Origin: Oasisia sp. SBJ-2009
Lineage: Eukaryota > Annelida > Polychaeta > Sabellida > Siboglinidae
DNA: 64,000 bases
Direction: 5' to 3'
NCBI GenBank assembly: GCA_964017155.1
Contig: OZ024866.1
Location: forward strand, 20,777,826 to 20,841,825
Below, piece by piece: positions 55,033 to 64,000 of this stretch (position 1 is the stretch's first letter; every line of letters starts with the position of its first letter). Position numbers and translations under genes: made by a program. The notes under the pieces were generated by a model that was not told where the DNA came from, searched no databases, and saw only the letters and a program-made list of their open reading frames with translations.

Positions 55033-57733
55033 TATATGGCCTTTGGTCTGCTGAGAGAAAAAGAAATACCTTCTGCAAATTGGAACCATCATCAATCTTT
55101 TGCATTATTGTTTATTTTTAAGATTATAGGATTAGATTCCTGAATACATAGTTCAAATGAGGCATGGTTGGTGTTTTGGAGGTTTTTAGTACTGTAATAA
55201 AACAGTTACAACTGTGTAATACAAACAAATATTAGTTTGCAATTTTTTAAAGTAGACTTAATCTTATCAAACAGTTTTAGGTGTGTTCTTACAATTGTTA
55301 TAGCACTCTGTCCCATTGTTAGGAATGCTCAAAACAGTACACTTCAGCTCCTCACAAACTTGTTCACTGATACACCAATCTTGATTCATCTGCAGCTTGG
55401 AAGTATAAATTTAACCATGCTGCAATTAATTCAAACAGCCCGACCCACCACTATTTACATCCTGGTATTGGTTGAACAAAGCCACTGACATTGTGAAGTA
55501 CAAAAATGACAATTAAAAACCAGATGTGTTTGACTGTCTTAGCCTAGGTTTAGCCTAGTTTTAACCATGGTCATGGACATGGACACGGTCGACGGCACTA
55601 GCCGTGACCGTGAGGCGTGACGGGCCCTGGGTCTGGGAAGCTGCGAGACGAGAGTGACTTTGAGATATGTGACATATTGTGACAGCTTCTGCTGGCCTTG
55701 GACCTTGGTCTAGGCCGCTACAGCCAGTGGCTGGGTATCTAGAGGACATAGTTTAGTCTTGACTTTAGAGTTGTGTTTTGATGTATCCATTACAAATTTA
55801 CATCGCGGTTTGTTTACGTCACAAGGTGACAAGCAAGTGTGTGCGGGATCTCCGTCAAGGTTTGCATTTTTGCCAATTGTGGCCAACAATGCCTGGTCAA
55901 TGCATGTCACAATGGTAATCATAAATAATTATAATCATGCGAACGTTGACTAGATAATGGTTAATAATGATATGTTTAGTTTACGAAGTAATTTACTACT
56001 GCAACATGACATGTGATGTCCTAGTCTCGCCTCGACCTAGTCCTAGAGTAGAGGCTAGAGCAAATATTACTGCACACATTTGATACTTTACGTTTATCGA
56101 CTTTCCCTTGGGTTTCCGTCATTAATACAATCTTCTGAAACCAGAATTTGAACAGAATATATAACGAAAAGCACGTGTTGGGCAGCCATTTTTGGATCGC
56201 TTGATCAAGTTGATGTCGGCGTTTGCTTGCCTAACCCCCGCCAAGCAACCTGGATTATTATCAGCAACACATCTCTAATATGCACTTATACATCACAACA
56301 TTTGTTATATTTAATATGGTACCTGTATATCCTAGGCTTGGGTCAAGCTATAGCTAACGAGTACTCCACATATCACGAGCTCTGTCACTGGCAATGGCGT
56401 CAGCGCCAGGCAGACGACACGTTGTTCTCGAGTCTTGCCACTCTTGCGTACGGGGACAGTTCATTACCTGGATGGCGCGTGCAGCCAGCAGGCAAACATT
56501 GCAGTTAAAACGTCCCATTTGATCGGTTATAAATGTGACATTGGCTCTGCATAAAGATGAATATAAAAACGTTTCACTGCGTACTATTTCCGTACAAACA
56601 TGAACCCTCAATTGTTCGTGTTTTTTCCGTATGCAAATCAGCGGTTCGTGTATGTGAGGAGAATGTTGTATTTCATCGGCGCGACGGATGTCTTTCTTCT
56701 CCCATTTAACCAATAAACTTCAATATGTTGAATATTATTGTTAATATTGGCAGGAGATGCGCTTCGCTGTAGAAATATAAGAGAAAAGTGGAAGAACAAT
56801 GTTTGCTGCTGAATAAAAATGAATTTGACGTGCATGAAGGAAGTCGATGTGGAAGGAATAAGGCCAAGGCAATTGCAAGTTCATTTGCTGGGCTCAGAAA
56901 TGGGCGACGCTAACCTTGAAACAGCCAAGACTATCCTCGCGTGCTAGAGGAAGCTGCAGCTGTTTGCATCAGTACCAGTGATACTATCCTTGGCATATCC
57001 ATGTGCATACATTTCAGTCAATAAAATCGCTCACTAGTAGAGTGGTCGGCCTCTGGTCATAATTATTAGCCAATAATGTTTGCGCTATTTCAGCTACACG
57101 CCTAGCATCTTCAGTTCCCATGGCTGATGCAGTAGCAACTGGCGAAGTTAAAAGCTATAATTTTATAGCTCGACTCCGCTCAATCCCACGGTTTGCGGAG
57201 ACGATCAGCCAGGAAGTATAGCGCAGCGAGGATGTTGAGGTATGCCCAAATGTGCGCTATCATCTTGGTATATACGAAGTGGAATATTCTGCCGTATCAC
57301 AAATAGCACCGTTTTAACACAATATTTTGCTACTGAAATTTTTGTTTTTGCTAGCTAGTACAGCTGTTGCTGTGTACAGGCAACTGAACGCCAGCTGTTA
57401 CCTTCTTGATATTCATTGCGACCACAAACCATAGGCCTGCCAGTAATTAATACTGGCCACCTATGGGTCCCTTTCCTTAAAAGTGATGTTTAAAACCAAA
57501 GAGGCTTTACGATAACTTTCGGGGTATGTTCGTGTGACAGCAAACTCTGATATTTAGTATACAAAAAAGTGTGTTGACTTAGCCTTAAGTTATGCCTTTA
57601 CTCTTGGCGAACATTCACTAATGGAAAATAAATGGTGCTGTTATTCGCCATAATTACAACTGCTTTTTTTGTATCACTAAACATATTGTTCTACCGGTCC
57701 ATTGTTACTTAACAATATAAAGACACAAACAGA
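55033..57733 (+). other. Spacer, no gene established
   Basis: Several frames of 60-120 residues on both strands without recognisable motifs. A possible small exon pair near 56,818-56,917 (NEFDVHEGSRCGRN, then AIASSFAGLRNGRR-stop) and 57,118-57,240 (preceded by ctagcatcttcag, encoding ADAVATGEVKSYNF and a donor-like gtatgc) cannot be assigned. Confidence 0.35.
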
Positions 57734-57904
<171 letters not shown>

Positions 57905-57989
57905 AAAACATGTAATACCATTTGAAACCCCATAACTCATATTCCAACAACTTGACGTAGACATGCATAAATCCAAAGTCAAATGTCTT

Positions 57990-59107
57990 AACTGATAATG
58001 AAATCAGTCACTCCCAGGTCCTAGCAGAAATGATGGGTTGTCAGTATGCTAATTTAACCAATTTTCCTGGACACTTATCTCAGTTCATAAAATAGATGCT
58101 GCGATAATTTCAGGAAACGTTCTGAAAATATTTGTTGGTTATGAAGTAACGTTAAAAAGACGTATGTAGGGAAATGAAACGGAGTCTCATCTCGCATTTA
58201 TACAAATACACACATTCGGGCATGCACATTGCACAAACATGCGCAATCTCTTGAACACACGCATGTAAAGGTAAAGGTAAGTTCTTTCATAGCGCAGTAT
58301 CCAGGCCTCATGACTGCAAATGCGCTTCACATTTTACGTCCATGGCAGATATGTTCAAGTAATGATCTTTCAACTGCACTGGGAAGCATTCAGCCATATA
58401 TAGAATATATTCTTCATGTAATCTACACTGAGACTTGCAAACATTCTGCCCGTTGAGATGTGTATATGAACTTCGCAAACTGATAGCTCACAGGGGATCC
58501 TCATCCAGTCGTTATACTCAACACCACGAAGTCCGAAAAAACACCAGGTCGATTAGTTCGGCGACAGGTGAGCAAGTTCAGCTCCAAATGTTTTCATCAG
58601 AATAGCGTATCCCAATCACGGTTAGAAGCTGAAGAGCACTCACCGCATACACGTCCCGACCAGGACATTTAGGTGTTTTGGTGGTCGCCACGAACAGGCA
58701 CTAAATGCATTACCTCCACCGCAGCGACGCCGTCTTGTCTCCCGATTTTAAAATATGACGAGCGAGAAACTGTAAACGGCACCGCGAAAAATGTCAACAC
58801 CTCCCAGTCCGATAGGTAACCTAGGTAAGTTCTTATAAATTATAGCGCATTATGTACAGTTCTTTGCAATGCCAAAGCGCTCTACACTTTTCTTCCCTGG
58901 CAGACCTGTTCCATCAAGCACCATCTCAACTTGGCTAGAAAACATTAAGCCACGCACAAATTAATGCGCGCCGGCTGCTCATACACATAAACACCACTGA
59001 CTACACCATTGTGAACAACAGCAATGTAGGATGAAATAACATGCCTTTATTGGCATCCCAGTTACCCAAAACTCTACTTTCACCGGTAAAAGACAAGTGT
59101 TGTAAAA
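57990..59107 (+). repeat. Old segmental duplication R-C, left block
   Basis: Phrases here recur in the right block (61250-62400). gtctgaaa-type ataaaatagatgctgcgata (58090) matches 60180 and 61938; cttgcaaacattctgcccgt (58435) matches 61276; gcgctctacacttttcttcc (58877) matches 62187. The order and 80-90% identity show a duplicated multi-kilobase unit, broken by the hexamer array. Non-coding; the agcgcagtatccagg words resemble the repeat in the P-like insert (about 1087). Confidence 0.75.
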
Positions 59108-59868
59108 CGATAAATACACGCAAGAACGCGCAAGCAAACGCGCACGCGAACGCGCACGCGCACGCGAACGCGAACGCGCACGCGCACGCGAACGCGCACG
59201 CGAACGCGAACGCGCACGCGCACGCGCACGCGCACGCGAACGCGAACGCGAACGCGAACGCGAACGCGAACGCGAACGCGAACGCGCACGCGCACGCGCA
59301 CGCGAACGCGAACGCGAACGCGCACGCGAACGCGAACGCGAACGCGAACGCGCACGCGCACGCGCACGCGCACGCGCACGCGCACGCGAACGCGCACGCG
59401 AACGCGCACGCGAACGCGCACGCGAACGCGCACGCGAACGCGAACGCGCACGCGAACGCGCACGCGAACGCGAACGCGAACGCGAACGCGAACGCGAACG
59501 CGAACGCGAACGCGAACGCGAACGCGAACGCGAACGCGAACGCGAACGCGAACGCGAACGCGAACGCGCACGCGAACGCGCACGCGCACGCGCACGCGAA
59601 CGCGAACGCGAACGCGAACGCGAACGCGAACGCGAACGCGAACGCGAACGCGAACGCGCACGCGCACGCGAACGCGAACGCGAACGCGAACGCGAACGCG
59701 CACGCGCACGCGCACGCGAACGCGCACGCGAACGCGCACGCGAACGCGAACGCGCACGCGAACGCGCACGCGCACGCGCACGCGAACGCGAACGCGAACG
59801 CGCACGCGAACGCGAACGCGCACGCGAACGCGCACGCGCACGCGCACGCGCACGCGAACGCGCACGCT
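59108..59868 (+). repeat. Hexanucleotide satellite of two unit types (aacgcg and cacgcg)
   Basis: About 125 units of NACGCG in which the first base is A or C. The A and C units form irregular runs (for example about 17 aacgcg in a row from 59,466) with no intervening other base. The plus strand can be read as an Asn/His-Ala repeat and the minus strand as Arg-Val repeats, both without stops, which is a consequence of the unit. Two CpG per unit and alternating purine-pyrimidine in the cacgcg runs. Confidence 0.97.
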
Positions 59869-60410
59869 AACCAGTCCGATAGGTGACCTATCGTGTCCTG
59901 CTGAAGTTACGCCTCAGTCCTCCCAATTTTAGGTATGACCCCCCTTCATAAGACTACGCAACTGTTTTTATGTAGCAAGCGGAGTAGCACAGCTGCCAAA
60001 CCGTGACCGATGTCGGTGAGTTTTGTTTGTATTGGTACAGGTATCATTTATTTCGTGATGTCATCGCGATGAATTCTTCTCTGGCTCTAGCAGAAATTAT
60101 GGGATGGCAGGACAGAAAATGGTTTCTTGGGAAATGTGGTGTGATAATTTAACAAATATTCCTGGGCACATTTGTCAGTCCATTATATAGATGCAGTGAT
60201 ACTTTTAGGAAATGTTCTGAACTTATTTTCTGGTTATGAAGGATAGTTGATATACACGTATGTAGGGTGAGCGTGTGCAAACACGCGCACTCTTTTGTAT
60301 ACATGCATGTATAAGTAAAGGTAAGTTCTACTTTCACCGGTAAAAGACAAGTGTTGTAAGAAGACAAATTCACGCACGAACACGCACGCGAATGCACATG
60401 CGAACGCACA
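59869..60410 (+). repeat. Segmental duplication R-C, middle block
   Basis: ctgaagttacgcctcagtcc, ataagactacgcaactgttt and gtagcaagcggagtagcac match 61661-61760, and ttctactttcaccggtaaaa (60326) matches the left edge of the hexamer array (59081), where the following bases are again Cys-free ACGC words (60372-60405). Confidence 0.8.
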
Positions 60411-61003
60411 CACACACCCCACAGGAAACGTAAACATGGGCGTATGCGTATAAGGAGACAACGTTGCCAGGAAGTTGCGCGTTGCGCAGCTGCGGGTTCG
60501 CACAATTAGTGGTCACGTGGTTGCTGTTTCCGCCCAACAACGAGCAAGGTGTAACATGAATGCGAAGTCGAAGTGGATTCGAGGTAGGTTAGTTTTACTC
60601 ATTTTTCATCGTTTTCTCTTCCGTCGTCTGCATTGGTTCGTTCTTGATACACTTATCATGTATTCGTTTCAATGGTGTTGTAGTAATCAGCCAAGATGGC
60701 ATCTACTGATCTAGGTGTGGACTAAAAGCTCTACAACGCGTGCGACATGGCCATCGGATTGAAATTCGAAGAGGCTTTCTTACCGAACGTCGATCGAAAG
60801 GGAACAGATTTCACAGCGTTTGTTAGCGTTTTACGAGATGTAGATTATTGTAATTTATTTTATGTAACCACGGTCGGGAGGAGTGTAAACTCCTTTCGCT
60901 GTTGAAACACAGGAAAAGCACACCTCCTCCTCCTTGAAAGGGGTTTGAGGTTGGGTGGCCGGCTTGCAGATTCCTTCCATGCTTTCCCGCCGTCTTCAGC
61001 TGT
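60411..61003 (+). other. Spacer with a possible short first exon
   Basis: atgaatgcgaagtcgaagtg (60556) encodes MNAKSKWIRG up to a donor-like gtaggtt at 60582. No downstream exon can be confirmed. Unclassified. Confidence 0.3.
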
Positions 61004-61048
61004 CAGTAATTTTAATAAGATATTGTTGATATCTTATCAAAATTACTG
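61004..61048 (+). repeat. 20-bp inverted repeat, hairpin
   Basis: Left arm cagtaattttaataagatat (61004-61023) pairs with atatcttatcaaaattactg (61029-61048) over 19 of 20 positions with a 5-base loop. Could be a cruciform or a small hairpin transcript; no gene context is recognised. Confidence 0.9.
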
Positions 61049-61249
61049 ATTAATTTGTGACGGTGCATGTTTCGTCACTCGATGTATCATTTCTTTATGT
61101 AATAAAAGTAAGAAATCAAAGAAATTATGTATTGATTTTAGAAGCGTTGTGTAAGCGAACGAAATATGTGTATAGACTTATAGATTATAGACATGACCGA
61201 AATGACGAATCCCAAAAAGCACCATGACAAACATTATACAGGTATAGTT

Positions 61250-62400
61250 CTTTATGCAATCTATTCTGAGTCTTGCAAACAGTCTGCCCGTTGAGACGTG
61301 TGTACGAACTTCGCAGAGTGATAGCTCCCCGTGAATCCTCAGCCATTCGTTATATGCAACATCAAGAATCAGAGAAAACACCAGGGCGATTATAATACAA
61401 TATTTCGGGAACGGTTGAGCAAGTTAAGTTCGAAATATTTTTATCAGAATAGCGCATCCGATACACGCTTTGAAATTGAAGTGCCTCCATCGCATATACG
61501 TCACATCCTGAACATTCACGTGTTTTTGAGGTCGCCACGAACAGGTATTACATGAATTACCTCCTACGCCGCGTCGCCGTCTTGTCTCCCGATTTTAAAA
61601 TCCGACGAGCGAGAAACTGTAAAGGTCGCCACGCAAAATGTCAAAATCTCCCAGTTGTGCTGAAGTTACGCATCAGTCCTCCTAATTTTACGTATGTCCC
61701 CCCTTCATAAGACTACGCAACTGTTTTTATGTAGCCAGCGGAGTATCACCGTTGCACACCGTGACCGATGTCTGTGAGTTTTCTTTGTATTGATACAGGT
61801 GTCTTTTATTTGGTGATGTCATCACGATGATTTCTTCTGTGGCTCTAGCAGAAAGTATGGGATGTCAGGGTGGAAAATGGTTTCTTGGAAAATGTGGTGT
61901 GATAATTAACAAATATTCCTGGGCACATTTGTCAGTCCATTATATAGATACAGTGATGATTTTAGGAAATATTCTGAACATATATTCTGATTATGAAAGA
62001 TAGTTGAAATAGACGTGTGTAGGGAAATCGAAAAAGTGGTCTCAGCCCGTAATTGTTCCTTACACACGTGCACACTGTGGTGGGCGTGCGCAAACACGTG
62101 CACTCTCTTGTACACATGCTTGTATATGTAAAGGTAAGTTCTTATACATTATAGCGCAGTATCCAATTCTCTGGAAAGCCAAAGCGCTCCACACTTTGCT
62201 TCCCTAGTAGACCTGTTCAATTTAACACCATCTCAACTTGGCTAAAAAGTATTCAGCCACGCAGCAAGACGCGCGGAGACTGCTCATACACATAATCCCC
62301 AGTCTCTATTGCCTTGCAATACTTTATACAGCTGTCTGAACTAGAGAAATGTAGAATAAAATAAAATCGCCCTGAATTTGTTCTCAAATGCAACTGAGTT
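61250..62400 (+). repeat. Segmental duplication R-C, right block
   Basis: Carries the counterparts of phrases from both earlier blocks (cttgcaaacagtctgcccgt, ataagactacgcaactgttt, ccattatatagatacagtga, taaaggtaagttcttataca) in the same order. The hexamer array and its neighbours are absent. Confidence 0.8.
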
Positions 62401-64000
62401 AACACCCTTGTTGTTGTTGCGTTGGGTGTCGCCGGCGCCCCTGCTACCGTCGCCGGCATCAGTGACGTATTTTCAAACGAGGAATACTTTCCCAAATACA
62501 GAGCATGTATTCATCAAGTTGTATTTGCCGCCCTAGCTCTGTCATGGAATAAGGTTATCCACATTGACGCCTGTTTGTTTACAAACAGACGTCTGTCGTA
62601 CAGAAACCACGCACGCGCCTGGCGATTCCCTCGCGCGCGCCAGGGGTCGCTGCTGTTGATCACGTCGGTGCGAGGAAGTGTGTTCTATTTATATCTGTGG
62701 TGCCCCGCGCCATTATTAGACTGAGATCTGTACAGCATGTCTCACATTTTCTGGTTTTATCACAAAGTGGCTGTATGACCAGACAAAACCCTGACTAACA
62801 CTTCAGGATACGTAATCCGAATGTGTGATTCCGTCACGAAAATCATGACATAAGGTGTCGCAACGTATTGCTTTATCATAAGTTTATGTTTTTGCTGTAT
62901 TGTTTGACATCGTCAGCAAGATTTTTGTTGACGCCAGGCCCAGGCATAATGATACACCCCTGTAATGCCTAATGGGAACGTGTGCTGACAGCGAGTGACA
63001 GTGACAGGTAACGATATATAGGTACACCAGGGCACAAATCGTGTGTTCTAAAGTTTTTTTGCCGTTTAAAAATTCTTAACATGCCTTCGTTGACACTAAG
63101 ATACATAGTATATTTATAATTTGTGATGTGATATGTGCTTACTTTGGGTGAAGATTCATGTTTAGAGTGTTTTATTGGTTCACTTTTTGGCTAAGTCCAT
63201 TTTCCTTTACCAAAAACAAATATTAACTCAAATGCAGTGAGATTGGAATGCATTCCTTTTCACAATTAATTCTACAAGATGGAATCAACCACTTGTCATG
63301 AAGTGAACGAATCTATTGTATTATATTATAGCATTATGAACACTACCAGCCACCTGCACTGTTTGATCAAATAAACCCATTCAACATTCACACAGTCAAA
63401 CATACCACACCATATGAGTTATCTGACATGTACACTTTTGTATTGATACAACAACATCAGCAATGTATATACATTTTGATACCAACTACAAGTCTGTGTT
63501 CCAAATTCTATCACATCAGAATGCATTCAAAATCCAAAGTTTAAGTCTCCTTGCATTTGGAAGAAGTTTCACAGGGTGACATAACTCACTGGCTGGCGGC
63601 ACACTTGTCATCTTGAAATTATAACTGCTCCATCAATTGATAACATTAATTATTGTGATAACATTTTCTGAAACTATAGACACCTTTTGTAAGAAATTGA
63701 AAATACATTTGTTTGTAATTGCTTTTCCACCATAGAATTTTGGCAGCTACATTCTCGAATGACAACTTTTGTATGACTAGCCAAAGGATTTTGTTTGTTG
63801 CACCTGTGTGCTTGAATATTGTTAAGGATTTAGGCACTATAGAAATGTTACAATTATTATTATCATTATCAGATGCTGTCAAATAAATAAAAGTCCAGAA
63901 ACATAAAAAACCATTGATCAACTGGTTGACCAATAGCATATATCTTGATAAAGATTATTTATGTCATTTTGTCAGAACAAAGGTTTGATATCCTTGAATG
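62401..64000 (+). other. Terminal region, nothing recognised
   Basis: 62400-62760 is GC-richer and has a 100-codon frame (62422) without known motifs. From 62900 to the end the DNA is AT-rich with no coding or repeat assignment. Confidence 0.45.

Noticed and set aside
59041..59886. 281-residue Asn/His-Ala frame and 261-residue Arg-Val frame
   Set aside because: Both follow from the hexamer unit; no start context, homology or flanking coding sequence.

Overview
The window is eukaryotic nuclear DNA from an animal, most likely a marine invertebrate (a mollusc or other lophotrochozoan, or a lancelet-like animal; I cannot resolve the phylum). Evidence: spliced transposase remnants, several non-LTR retrotransposons, P-, hAT- and piggyBac-like DNA elements with clean target-site duplications, long mini- and microsatellites, and no operons or bacterial signals. 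I found no confident intact host gene. This is a nested-transposon and satellite locus.

Region 1 (1-17.65 kb) is the core. Two R2 retrotransposons lie head to tail, joined by a chimeric fragment of 28S rDNA. The left R2 (7.3-11.09 kb) ends exactly at the canonical R2 3' junction (TAGCCAAATGCC, 11093). About 75 bp of 28S downstream of the R2 site follows, fused directly to about 146 bp of 28S upstream of the R2 site. That upstream piece ends in ACTCTCTT at 12438, where the second R2 begins. The second R2 opens with a recognisable HDV-like self-cleaving ribozyme (12439-12517) whose predicted cleavage point is the 28S/R2 boundary. Both R2 copies are dead, with frameshifts and stops. DNA transposons have hit this island repeatedly: a P-element-like transposon inside the left R2 (8978-10468), a hAT-like element inside the 28S fragment (11284-12408, TSD gtaaatat) and a piggyBac-like TTAA element inside the second R2 (15602-16635). 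A near-identical copy of part of the left R2 plus its P-like insert sits at 1-2425, offset 8,078 bp. Between the copies is a 3.8-kb satellite of 76-78-bp units with a 1,374-bp higher-order repeat.

Region 2 (17.65-33.6 kb) carries dispersed repeats, a 2.2-kb hAT-like element with a 9-bp satellite derived from its own terminus (18504-20699), and three pieces of one uncharacterised multicopy protein family. This family has DQPL, AIDxAHEQNN, cHEEAxTR and HAFTGCDT motifs and a Cys-rich tail. Copy A (21.34-28.67 kb) is split by a 2.29-kb LINE insertion and a 2.5-kb gap. Copy B (31.1-32.64 kb) runs into a 20-bp satellite. Copy C is a minus-strand tail at 30.8-31.1 kb.

Region 3 (33.6-49 kb) holds a 44-bp satellite (27 copies), a second hAT-like copy (40257-41577, TSD gctttgtt) that interrupts a recurrent invertebrate ORF, Myb/SANT-like and coiled-coil remnants, degenerate RT fragments, and two more roughly 1.03-1.04-kb TTAA elements (43287-44317, 47623-48666).

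Region 4 (49-64 kb) has short tandem repeats, a GGGCCCGGTTTCAT-type MITE, a third hAT-like element (53585-55024, TSD atcatgac), a CA microsatellite, a 0.74-kb hexanucleotide array of two alternating unit types, and an old segmental duplication. The last kilobase shows nothing recognisable.
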